From: a gamma proteobacterium NOR5-3
Lineage (GTDB): Bacteria > Pseudomonadota > Gammaproteobacteria > Pseudomonadales > Halieaceae
Assembly (NCBI GenBank): GCA_000158155.1
Contig: DS999405.1
Location: 895,623-959,622 of the forward strand
Length of the DNA stretch: 64,000 nucleotides
Direction: 5' to 3'
The stretch's first letter is position 1. Each line of letters begins with the position of its first letter. The position numbers were made by a program, and so were the translations under genes. Shown in pieces: positions 46,574-54,182 of the stretch. The notes beneath the pieces are model-generated. The model was not told where the DNA came from, did not search any database, and worked only from the letters and a program-made list of their open reading frames with translations.

Positions 46574-46600
46574 AAAAAAAACCCGGCCAAAAGGCCGGGT
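46574..46600 (-). terminator. Rho-independent terminator of the 121-residue orphan gene
   Basis: ACCCGGCC, AAAA loop, GGCCGGGT gives an 8-bp perfect GC stem at 46581-46600. On the minus strand it is followed by a run of seven T (46574-46580), ideal for the gene ending at 46710. It also has TTAAAAAA on the other side but no T-run for plus transcription. A second hairpin, ACCATCT/AGATGGT with a GGGGGAG loop (46612-46632), stands just upstream in the transcript. Confidence 0.9.
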
Positions 46601-46709
46601 TAAAAAATACAACCATCTGGGGGAGAGATGGTGTGTGCCGCAACGATTGAACGTTACAGGCTCTTGTTACGCCCCCGTTTTCACGGCGGATCACCGCAAA
46701 ACAAAAAAA

Positions 46710-47075
46710 TTAAAGAGAAACTGTACGGCTGACCGCCTGAGCACCGTAAGCACAGCTGCCGCTGTTGCTGTAGGACTCCAAACGCCGCTGCGCGATATCG
46801 GAATTGCCCGACGACACGCCGAACAACAGACCGTCAATGTAGCCCAGCGCCTTGGCATAGATCACATCAACCTGAGCCTCGGGAAGATCGCCCACCACCT
46901 CATCGAAACGATCGTTGAACTGCTCTTCGTTCAGGTACCCCAGCGCGTCGTCTGCCAGCACACAGCCTAACTGCGCCGCGGCATCCAGTTCTACGGAGCT
47001 CAGGGTCAATGCCTGTACCGGCATGCAAAGCACTGCGGTCAGCGATAGTAATAGGTACACATTGCGAAACATCAT
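46710..47075 (-). CDS. Small exported orphan protein behind a PhoB-like site array
   Basis: 121 residues from ATG 47075 (a second ATG follows), with AAGG eight bases upstream. Signal peptide MMFRNVYLLLSLTAVLCMPVQA. The mature part is short and mixed helical: LDAAAQLGCVLADDALGYLNEEQFNDRF, then VIYAKALGYIDGLLFGV and a C-terminal Cys (NSGSCAYGAQ) that could pair with the first Cys. No family recognised. It is monocistronic, with its own terminator, and preceded by a four-unit 11-bp repeat array, so it is probably strongly regulated. Confidence 0.72.
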   Translation of the reverse strand: MMFRNVYLLLSLTAVLCMPVQALTLSSVELDAAAQLGCVLADDALGYLNEEQFNDRFDEVVGDLPEAQVDVIYAKALGYIDGLLFGVSSGNSDIAQRRLESYSNSGSCAYGAQAVSRTVSL

Positions 47076-47106
47076 GGCCGCAACCTTAGTTAGTTCGATG
47101 AGCGGC

Positions 47107-47112
47107 ACAATA
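47107..47112 (-). promoter_or_regulatory. Candidate -10 hexamer downstream of the 11-bp array
   Basis: On the minus strand this reads TATTGT, 11 bases beyond the last array unit and about 32 bases before the start codon. The spacing fits an activator box replacing the -35 element. Confidence 0.45.
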
Positions 47113-47123
47113 ACGACGAAATA

Positions 47124-47161
47124 TGACAGTTATATGTCAGCAAAATGACATATTTGTGTCA
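47124..47161 (-). promoter_or_regulatory. Four-unit 11-bp array, PhoB-box-like
   Basis: Plus-strand units TGACA 47124-47128, TGTCA 47135-47139, TGACA 47146-47150, TGTCA 47157-47161 start exactly 11 bases apart. On the minus strand the two promoter-proximal units read CTGACATATAA then CTGTCATATTT, close to the PhoB consensus half-site CTGTCATAAAT. PhoB-family activators bind such 11-bp direct repeats. Alternation with the complement makes the array also look like an inverted repeat (ATATGTCA...TGACATAT). Confidence 0.65.
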
Positions 47162-47229
47162 CAAATCAGGGCTGATTTACCATCAGAATCGTGCGCATAG
47201 CGCATACACCCAGCCTGGCCCCTATGAGA

Positions 47230-49086
47230 CTACTGGCCCCGGTGCCTCCCTGCGATCACCGCGCTAATCTCGTCGAGGATCGTCGGATCATCAATGGTCG
47301 CAGGGACCTGAAACGACTGGCTATCTGCGATGCTGCGCATGGTTGCACGCAGGATTTTCCCCGACCGCGTTTTGGGTAGCCGCTGAACCACGTAGCACTG
47401 TTTAAACGCCGCCACAGGACCAATATTTTCGCGAACCGAGGCGATGACTTCCGCAACAACATCACTGTGTGCCCGCGTCACACCATCCGACAGCACTACA
47501 AGCCCCAACGGCAGCTGCCCTTTCATATCGTCCGCAACCCCAATCACAGCGCACTCGGCAACATCCGGGTGAGCCGCCAGAACCTCTTCCATGGCACCGG
47601 TGGACAGACGATGTCCCGCTACATTGATTACATCGTCGGTGCGCGCCATGACGAACACGTAACCATGATCGTCGATATACCCTGCGTCTCCTGTCTCGTA
47701 AAAGCCCGGGAAGCGCGAGAAATAGGCTTTTTCATAACGCTCGTCAGCATTCCACAGCGTCGTGAACGTCCCGGGAGGGAGAGGTAATCTGATCGCCAGA
47801 GCGCCAATCGTGTCGTCGCTCACCACCTGACCCTCCTCATCCAGAACCACCACGTCATAACCGGGCACGGCTCGGGCAGGCGACCCGGGTACGATCGGCA
47901 ATGGCTCGATGCCCAGGCAGTTCGCGCAGATGGGCCAGCCGGTCTCGGTCTGCCACCAGTGATCAATAACGGGAACCGAGAGCTTTTTTTGCGCCCAGTC
48001 CAAGGTATCCGGATCACAACGCTCCCCCGCCAGAAAAAGGGCCTTCAAGCTGCCAAGGTCGTGGTTGTTCATGAGGCTGGCATTGGAATCTTCCTTGCGG
48101 ATGGCTCTGAATGCCGTGGGCGCCGTAAACAACACACTCACCTGATATTGCTCAATCACGCGCCAGTACGCGCCGGCATCGGGAGTACCGACGGGCTTTC
48201 CCTCGTACAACAAGGTGGTGTTCCCACTGAACAAGGGACCATAAACAATGTAACTGTGCCCCACTACCCAACCCACATCTGACGCCGCCCAAAAGACCTC
48301 GCCGGGCTCAACGTTGTAGATACTTTTCATACTCCACTTCAGCGCAACAATACTGCCGGCGGTATCCCTCACCACGCCTTTTGGCTGCCCGGTAGTCCCT
48401 GAGGTGTAGAGAATGTACAGCGGATGATTCGAGGGGACCGGAACACAGTCATGCTCAAGCGCAGCGCTCATGGCCAGGTTCCAGTCTATATCCCGCCCCG
48501 GGAGCAGTTCTGCCTCCAGCTCTGCTCTTTGCAGCACCATGCAGGCAGAAGGTTTATGGGTAGCCATCTCAATGGCGGCGTCTAACAGGGGCTTGTAGGC
48601 AACAATATGGCTGGGCTCGATGCCGCAGGATGCGGTCAGTATCAGTTTGGGCGTAGCATCATCGATGCGCACCGCAAGCTCGTGACTGGCAAACCCTCCA
48701 AATACGACCGAATGCACGGCACCCAAACGGGCGCAGGCGAGCATTCCGATCACTGCCTCAGCCACCATGGGCATGTAGATCAGCACCCGGTCACCCGTGA
48801 CCACGCCCTGTGCCGCGAGGACCCCCGCACAGCGCGCAACAGATTCTAATAACTCCGAATAGCTGTAGGTACGTCCCTGACCCGTCACCGCGCTATCAAC
48901 TATGAGCGCAGGCTGATCGCCGCGTCCATTCGCCACGTGGAGGTCCAACGCGTTGAAGCAGGCGTTGGTGACACCGTCGGGATACCAGCGATAAAACGGC
49001 GGACGAGAGTCATCCAGCAGCGTTGTGGGTGGCTCAAACCAATGGATATTCCCGGCTTCGCGCATCCAATCGACAGGTGTTGTCAT
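47230..49086 (-). CDS. prpE: Propionate-CoA ligase (PrpE/ACSS3-like)
   Basis: 618 residues. Adenylate-forming features: N-terminal NIHWFEPPTTLL (PrpE subgroup opening, W-x-x-P), P-loop LYTSGTTGQPKGVVRD, WWQTETGWPI, YETGDAGYIDDHGYVFVMARTDDVINVAGHRLSTGAMEE, and the C-terminal catalytic KTRSGKILR with Lys for acylation control. The V-x-R-D after the P-loop and WWQTETGWPI favour propionyl/short-chain substrates over acetate, as in PrpE. It makes acyl-CoA, AMP and pyrophosphate. No prpBCD genes are adjacent. Confidence 0.88.
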   Translation of the reverse strand: MTTPVDWMREAGNIHWFEPPTTLLDDSRPPFYRWYPDGVTNACFNALDLHVANGRGDQPALIVDSAVTGQGRTYSYSELLESVARCAGVLAAQGVVTGDRVLIYMPMVAEAVIGMLACARLGAVHSVVFGGFASHELAVRIDDATPKLILTASCGIEPSHIVAYKPLLDAAIEMATHKPSACMVLQRAELEAELLPGRDIDWNLAMSAALEHDCVPVPSNHPLYILYTSGTTGQPKGVVRDTAGSIVALKWSMKSIYNVEPGEVFWAASDVGWVVGHSYIVYGPLFSGNTTLLYEGKPVGTPDAGAYWRVIEQYQVSVLFTAPTAFRAIRKEDSNASLMNNHDLGSLKALFLAGERCDPDTLDWAQKKLSVPVIDHWWQTETGWPICANCLGIEPLPIVPGSPARAVPGYDVVVLDEEGQVVSDDTIGALAIRLPLPPGTFTTLWNADERYEKAYFSRFPGFYETGDAGYIDDHGYVFVMARTDDVINVAGHRLSTGAMEEVLAAHPDVAECAVIGVADDMKGQLPLGLVVLSDGVTRAHSDVVAEVIASVRENIGPVAAFKQCYVVQRLPKTRSGKILRATMRSIADSQSFQVPATIDDPTILDEISAVIAGRHRGQ

Positions 49087-49170
49087 TTATCTTTTTCCTG
49101 TTCCTGACTTTGACTCAGATTAGACCGGGAACAAAATGCTGACAATGCGACTATGGTGGTAGTCGTAGTG

Positions 49171-49245
49171 GTGTTGGAGATAGTGGTGTTGGAGATAGTG
49201 GTGTTGGAGATAGTGGTGTTGGAGATAGTGGTATTGGAGGTAGTA
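49171..49245. repeat. 15-bp minisatellite between prpE and pgi
   Basis: GTGTTGGAGATAGTG is repeated head to tail four times without change (49171-49230) and once with four changes (49231-49245); flanking sequence is also GTAGT/GGT-rich. It lies in the gap between the prpE start and the pgi stop. The frames across it are low-complexity in both directions and do not look coding. Copy number probably varies between strains. Confidence 0.88.
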
Positions 49246-49296
49246 GTGCTCGAGCAGCCCCAAAAAGCCGCGCTGGAAAAACCTGCAGCGGCCGGT

Positions 49297-50946
49297 TCAG
49301 CGCCGACGGTTAATCCAGTCCAGCAGTTGCTCCGTCGACGGGTCAAGTGCTGGATAATCAGAGCCTTTGGAAGACGTGAGCCTTGGAAGAATCTCGCTGG
49401 CGAGCTGTTTACCCAACTCTACGCCCCATTGATCAAAGGAATTAACGCCCCAGATGACCCCCTGCACAAAGATTTTGTGCTCATAAAGAGCGATGAGAGC
49501 GCCGAGTGTTTCGGGCGTTAAGCGTTCCATAAGAATGGTGTTACTAGGTCGATTACCGTCAAAGACCTTGTGTGGCGCCAGGGCGTCAATCACAGCGGGA
49601 TCCACCCCCTCGGTCGCCAACTCCTCTTTCACAACTTCCAGCGACTTTCCGCACATCAGTGCCCGGGGTTGCGCCAGCAGATTGGCCAGCAATTTGGCGT
49701 GATGGTCCCCCAGCTCAGACTGGGAATTAACAGCACCAATAAAATCACAGGAAACCACATCCGTGCCCTGGTGAAGTAACTGGTAAAAAGCATGTTGGCC
49801 ATTGGTTCCGGCCTCACCAAAAATCACGGGGCCCGTGTGCAGCGAGCTCCATTGGCCGCTTAAGCACACCGACTTTCCATTGGACTCCATATCAGCCTGC
49901 TGCAGATAAGCCGGAAGCCGATGTAAGTGTTGATCATAGGGAAGAATCGCATGCACAGCGATATCTTCGAGATTGCGATTCCAGACGCCGACCAATGCCA
50001 GGAGCACGGGCATGTTTTGAGCCAGCTGTGCCTCACGAAAATGCTCATCCATAGCAAAAGCGCCATCGAGCAAAGCCAGAAAATTCGCAGCGCCCACCTG
50101 CAACGCAATGGACAGACCAATGGACGACCACAGCGAGTACCGTCCCCCCACCCAATCCCAAAAGCCAAAAGTACTCTCGGGGGCGATACCAAAGGCCTGC
50201 ACCGCAGCGGCGTTTGTCGAAAGCGCCACAAAGTGGTTTTGCACGCCCTCGTGGGTTCCCCCGTTGGCAAGAAACCAATCGAGGGCGCTGTGCGCGTTGG
50301 TCATGGTCTCCTGGGTAGTAAAGGTCTTGGAGGCAACGATAAACAACGTTGTTTCCCCATCCAGTTGCTCCAGCGCATCAGCCAGGTGCTGCCCATCAAC
50401 GTTGGACACAAAGAAACTTCTTCGACCGTCAATCCAGTAGGGCCTCAAAGCCTCAACGACCATCACCGGGCCGAGATCCGACCCGCCAATGCCGATATTC
50501 ACGACCGTAGTTAACGGCTTGCCTGTGGCACCCACGCGTCGCCCCCTATGCACGTCATCGACGAATGCCAGCATACGGTCCCGTTCCCGCGTGGCCAGCG
50601 CACAGGCGTCCTCACCGTCGGTAATGACCTGACGCCCCGAGCGGTCTCTCAGTGCGGTGTGTAGCACCGCCCTGTCCTCCGTGCGATTAATACGCTCCCC
50701 CTGCAGGAGCCCCTCTATTTTTGCGGGTAGCTCACAGTGCTGCGCTAACGCCAGTAACTGCTGTAACGCTAATCGGGAAATATGATTTTTTGAATAGTCC
50801 AGATAGAGTCCGGCCGCCTCCAGAGAAAAGTCCCGGGCACGCTCATTGTCATCGTTAAACAGCTCGACAATTGCCACGTCTGCCAGACGCTCCTGCTCAT
50901 CTCTCAAGGCATCCCAGCTCGCTTTACCGCTCTCTTCTTTTGCCAT
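49297..50946 (-). CDS. pgi: Glucose-6-phosphate isomerase
   Basis: 549 residues, the normal PGI length. Signature segments: GIGGSDLGPVMVVEAL, FIVASKTFTTQETMTNA, FGFWDWVGGRYSLWSSIG, and VWGVNSFDQWGVELGK-type GVIWGVNSFDQWGVELGK near the C-terminus. Catalytic Glu in NGQHAFYQLLHQG context and Lys near the C-terminus are present. Interconverts glucose-6-phosphate and fructose-6-phosphate. GAGG precedes the ATG. An insertion sequence has landed about 120 bases upstream of its start. Confidence 0.96.
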   Translation of the reverse strand: MAKEESGKASWDALRDEQERLADVAIVELFNDDNERARDFSLEAAGLYLDYSKNHISRLALQQLLALAQHCELPAKIEGLLQGERINRTEDRAVLHTALRDRSGRQVITDGEDACALATRERDRMLAFVDDVHRGRRVGATGKPLTTVVNIGIGGSDLGPVMVVEALRPYWIDGRRSFFVSNVDGQHLADALEQLDGETTLFIVASKTFTTQETMTNAHSALDWFLANGGTHEGVQNHFVALSTNAAAVQAFGIAPESTFGFWDWVGGRYSLWSSIGLSIALQVGAANFLALLDGAFAMDEHFREAQLAQNMPVLLALVGVWNRNLEDIAVHAILPYDQHLHRLPAYLQQADMESNGKSVCLSGQWSSLHTGPVIFGEAGTNGQHAFYQLLHQGTDVVSCDFIGAVNSQSELGDHHAKLLANLLAQPRALMCGKSLEVVKEELATEGVDPAVIDALAPHKVFDGNRPSNTILMERLTPETLGALIALYEHKIFVQGVIWGVNSFDQWGVELGKQLASEILPRLTSSKGSDYPALDPSTEQLLDWINRRR

Positions 50947-51068
50947 CGCTCTTTCGCCTCAAAATCCTGCATGCCGATGCCCCAATAGTAAACGCTTCCC
51001 GCGCTCTACGCTCAGATCGCCAGCGTCCATGGACAGCCTGTATCGCGAAATCCTGTTATCTTTTAGGC
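50947..51068. other. Remaining pgi upstream region before the insertion sequence
   Basis: 122 bases between the pgi start and the left end of the IS. Any native pgi promoter should lie here or was displaced past 52761. I see no clear -35/-10 pair. Confidence 0.3.
51065..51068. repeat. Target-site duplication AGGC, left copy
   Basis: AGGC directly abuts the left inverted repeat. The same four bases follow the right inverted repeat at 52761-52764. A chance match of four bases is 1 in 256. Confidence 0.6.
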
Positions 51069-51084
51069 GAGGCTGTGTGAAAAC
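51069..51084. repeat. IS left terminal inverted repeat
   Basis: 16 bp, GAGGCTGTGTGAAAAC, identical to the complement of the right end. Similarity continues weakly inward. Confidence 0.9.
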
Positions 51085-51258
51085 CGGCTCCAGCGATAAG
51101 CACTGTAAAAACAGTACTATTCAATGGTCTCTCCATCACTCAGCGGGCATGTCAGCGGCGCGATATTGAAGCAGGTCTTTATGGCTAAAATTTCTTGAAC
51201 GCCTGTAATGCCAACTATGCAGCCCTGGAACACCGCAAAACAAAGCTAAATACGGCCC

Positions 51259-52698
51259 TCAGGCCCGTATCGCCTCCATTAACGGCACCACGCCCATAAT
51301 GCTCATCATTCGCCGCAGATTGTAAGCCAGGACATGCAAGCTCATCTCAGTGCGGACATTCTTCAGCCGCCTCGTCAGGAAGTGAGTCGACCCCATCCAG
51401 GCTTTGAGTGTCCCAAAGGGATGCTCTACCGTTTGCGATCGTACCGACATGGCATCAGGCGTATTGCGTAATTCCTGCTCCATAGTGTCCAGCAGGTCTT
51501 CGTGTTCCCAGCGCCGTATCCGGCGCTGCGCGCTCGTCATGCATTGTGATTTTAACGCGCAGTTCCTGCACACCGAGACCGGTGCAAAGTACACATGCAG
51601 CACGTTGCCTGCTTCAACTGTGTTAAACCGCCGCTGCAATATTTCCCCAGCCGGGCATCGATACTGATCTGCTGCTTCCTCGTAGTGAAAGTCTTGTTTG
51701 CCAAAACGGCCCGCCGCCTTGCTGCCGGACGTCAGGATTTTAGGGACCAACACTTGGATACCTGCGTCGTAGCAGTCTTTTATGGCTCTGCCTTTGTAAT
51801 AACCTCGGTCGGCCAATACCTTAATCTCGTCTTGTTGCAGCGTGTGCTGGGTCAGTCCTGCTAGCGGGAAGAGTTGATTCCTGTCGACGGCGGCATTGGT
51901 GACGTCGTGCGCAACGATCAGCTTGTGCTTTGTGTCGACGGCCGTTTGAACGTTGTAGCTCACTTGTGAACCCATGCCGCCTTTCTTCATCAGGCGGGAA
52001 TCCGGGTCGGTCTCAGAGATTTGCTGGTCGGGGTGCGCGAGTACATCGCGCTCACGCTTTTTTAATTGCTGCATTCGCTCCTTGAGCGCAGCAATCTTGT
52101 CTTCCAGTTCCGGCACCTTTGTATCCCGCACCGATGGCTCGTCCTTGTCGACGTCGTCCAGCAGCGACAGGTATCGCTCGATGTGCTGCTCTACTCTGGC
52201 GATGCGGCGCTTCATACTCGCCTTGGTATCGTTCCGATCCTTGCTGTTGACCGCTTTGAACTTGCTGCCATCAATAGCCACGATGGCTTGGGTGAACATC
52301 TCCATAGAGCGGCATAGATCAATAAACTCCCGGCAGACGCGGCGTATGGCTTTGCCGTTGTCCTTCCTGAAATCGGCAATGGTTTTGAAGTCCGGCATCA
52401 ATCGGCCGGTGAGCCACATCATCTCGACATTGCGCTGTGTCTCGCGCTCCAGCCGGCGACTGGATTGAATCCGGTTGAGGTAGCCGTACACGTAGATCTT
52501 TAACAGTGATGCCGGATGGTAGCCAGGGCGGCCGGTGGCTTGCGGTTGAACCCGGTCAAAACCAAGATCAGCCAGGTCGAGTTCTTCAACAAAGGCATCA
52601 ATGACTCTTACGGGGTTATCGTCTGCGATGTAGTCATCGAGCCGTTCGGGAAATAATGTGCCTTGGCTTCGATCTTCGCCTTCTACGAAACGCTTCAT
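51259..52698 (-). CDS. IS1182-family DDE transposase
   Basis: 479 residues. N-terminal DUF772-type segment FPERLDDYIADDNPVRVIDAFVEELDL and RPGYHPASLLKIYVYGY; catalytic Asp in VAIDGSKFKAVNSKD, second Asp in VLADRGYYKG, Glu in VRSQTVEHPFGTLKAWMG. A Cys cluster, YRCPAGE...CRNCALKSQC, typical of IS1182, lies between the second Asp and the Glu. No frameshift or internal stop. A hairpin ATACGG/CCGTAT straddles its stop codon and may act as a terminator. Confidence 0.93.
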   Translation of the reverse strand: MKRFVEGEDRSQGTLFPERLDDYIADDNPVRVIDAFVEELDLADLGFDRVQPQATGRPGYHPASLLKIYVYGYLNRIQSSRRLERETQRNVEMMWLTGRLMPDFKTIADFRKDNGKAIRRVCREFIDLCRSMEMFTQAIVAIDGSKFKAVNSKDRNDTKASMKRRIARVEQHIERYLSLLDDVDKDEPSVRDTKVPELEDKIAALKERMQQLKKRERDVLAHPDQQISETDPDSRLMKKGGMGSQVSYNVQTAVDTKHKLIVAHDVTNAAVDRNQLFPLAGLTQHTLQQDEIKVLADRGYYKGRAIKDCYDAGIQVLVPKILTSGSKAAGRFGKQDFHYEEAADQYRCPAGEILQRRFNTVEAGNVLHVYFAPVSVCRNCALKSQCMTSAQRRIRRWEHEDLLDTMEQELRNTPDAMSVRSQTVEHPFGTLKAWMGSTHFLTRRLKNVRTEMSLHVLAYNLRRMMSIMGVVPLMEAIRA

Positions 52699-52744
52699 CA
52701 GAATCTCGAGTTACTACGACAGCGGTAGCATATCTCGAAGCAGC

Positions 52745-52760
52745 GTTTTCACACAGCCTC
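52745..52760. repeat. IS right terminal inverted repeat
   Basis: Complement of the left 16-bp repeat, lying 47 bases upstream of the transposase ATG; the sequence between should contain the transposase promoter. Confidence 0.9.
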
Positions 52761-52848
52761 AGGCAAATGTAGACGCCGGCAGCGACCATAGCCGTCGTGC
52801 TCTACTTTGCTTACAATCAACAGCGATAATCAGAACAGAGGCTTTGCC

Positions 52849-54123
52849 ATGAACGCACCAGCGCCATCGTCCCCGAAAATTCCCGAGCATGATCCACAGC
52901 AGGTCCATGTTGACCCCTACTCTGTGCCCCTGGAAAAGCTCGACGTTTCAAACCCCTATCTATTTGAAGCCGATGTGCAGTGGCCCTGGTTTAAGCGATT
53001 ACGGGACGAAGCACCGGTGCACTTTTGCGCGGAAAGTGAATTTGGCCCCTACTGGTCCATAACGCGCTACGAAGACATCATGACCGTCGACACTTCACAC
53101 AAAATATTCTCCTCGGAACCGGCAATCACAATCCGGGATCAGGACGACGATTTCCAGCTGCCGATGTTCATTGCCATGGATCGACCCAAGCATGACGAGC
53201 AACGCAAAACCGTTAGTCCGGCCGTTGGCGTAGACGCGTTGCGCCACTTTCAACCCATCATCCGCGAACGCACCCGGGATGTGCTGGACAGCCTACCTGT
53301 TGGCGAGCCCTTTGACTGGGTAGAGCGAGTCTCCATCGAACTCACCACGCGCATGCTCGCCACGTTGTTTGACTTCCCTTACGAAGAGCGCAGCAAATTG
53401 ACCTGGTGGTCCGACATGACCACCACCCTACCGGGACAGGGCATGGTCGAGACAGAGGACGAATGGAAGCAGGAGATGCTGGGCTGCCTTCAGTACTTTA
53501 TTGAGCTATGGAACCAGCGAGCAAAAGAGCCGCCCAAAAACGACTTTATTTCACGCCTGGTGCACGGGGAAGCCACCAAAAACATGGAGCCCATGGAGTA
53601 TCTGGGCAATTTGCTGCTACTCATCGTAGGCGGCAACGACACTACGCGCAGCACCATGAGCTCCAGCGTTTTGTGTCTGGACAAACATCCGGAACAATTT
53701 GCCGAGCTTAGAGCTAATCCGGAACTGATCCCCGATATGGTGTCAGAAACTATTCGCTGGCAAACGCCGCTGGCGCATATGCGTCGTACAGCGCTGGAGG
53801 ATACTGAGCTCGGGGGACAAACCATTCGTAAAGGCGACAAGGTCGTGATGTGGTATGTCTCAGGGAATCGTGACGAGCGCTTCTTTGATAATCCCGACGA
53901 CTATGACATCCATCGTGAAAACCTGCGCAAGCACCTGTCTTTCGGTTTTGGCATTCACCGCTGCATGGGCAATCGGCTTGCAGAAATGCAGCTGCACACG
54001 CTATGGGAAGAGATACTTGAACGCTTCGATCGCATCGAAGTGGTAGGGGAACCTGAGCGCACACTGTCGGTATTTGTGAAGGGCTACAAAGGAATGCAGG
54101 TTATTCTGCACCCCAAAACCTAG
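52849..54123 (+). CDS. Cytochrome P450, CYP153-type alkane/fatty acid hydroxylase
   Basis: 424 residues from ATG 52849, with AGAGG upstream. Haem-binding loop HLSFGFGIHRCMGNRLAEMQ with Cys 372, I-helix GGNDTTR (261-267), ExxR as ETIR (300-303). CYP153-like hallmarks include FGPYWSITRYEDIM, FIAMDRPKHDEQRK, TPLAHMRRTALEDTELGG and KGDKVVMWYVSGNRD. These soluble P450s omega-hydroxylate medium-chain alkanes or fatty acids and need ferredoxin and ferredoxin reductase. Neither partner is encoded nearby. Fits the lipid-degrading profile of the window. Confidence 0.9.
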   Translation: MNAPAPSSPKIPEHDPQQVHVDPYSVPLEKLDVSNPYLFEADVQWPWFKRLRDEAPVHFCAESEFGPYWSITRYEDIMTVDTSHKIFSSEPAITIRDQDDDFQLPMFIAMDRPKHDEQRKTVSPAVGVDALRHFQPIIRERTRDVLDSLPVGEPFDWVERVSIELTTRMLATLFDFPYEERSKLTWWSDMTTTLPGQGMVETEDEWKQEMLGCLQYFIELWNQRAKEPPKNDFISRLVHGEATKNMEPMEYLGNLLLLIVGGNDTTRSTMSSSVLCLDKHPEQFAELRANPELIPDMVSETIRWQTPLAHMRRTALEDTELGGQTIRKGDKVVMWYVSGNRDERFFDNPDDYDIHRENLRKHLSFGFGIHRCMGNRLAEMQLHTLWEEILERFDRIEVVGEPERTLSVFVKGYKGMQVILHPKT

Positions 54124-54151
54124 ACCAACCAACCAGCTTACTTGATTCGAC

Positions 54152-54173
54152 GCAGCCAGGTTTACCTGGCTGC
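54152..54173. terminator. Bidirectional terminator between P450 and TonB receptor genes
   Basis: GCAGCCAGG, TTTA loop, CCTGGCTGC forms a 9-bp perfect stem. It is followed by TTTGGT on the plus strand, so the T-run is weak. Located between two converging genes. Confidence 0.65.
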
Positions 54174-54182
54174 TTTGGTGTC

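Larger units (their letters stand above)
51069..52760 (-). mobile_element. IS1182-family insertion sequence, apparently intact
   Basis: 1692 bp bounded by perfect 16-bp inverted repeats GAGGCTGTGTGAAAAC at 51069-51084 and its complement at 52745-52760. It holds one full-length transposase gene on the minus strand and about 170 non-coding bases at the left. Flanking AGGC copies suggest a 4-bp target duplication. It separates pgi from the CYP153 gene. Confidence 0.88.

Noticed and set aside
47132-47153. ATATGTCA/TGACATAT inverted repeat as a simple operator
   Set aside because: It is fully contained in the four-unit 11-bp array, which explains it better.
49083-49521. Open frames in both directions across the 15-bp repeats
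   Set aside because: They are produced by the repeat (TISNT or VLEIV repeats) and have no start signal or conserved features.
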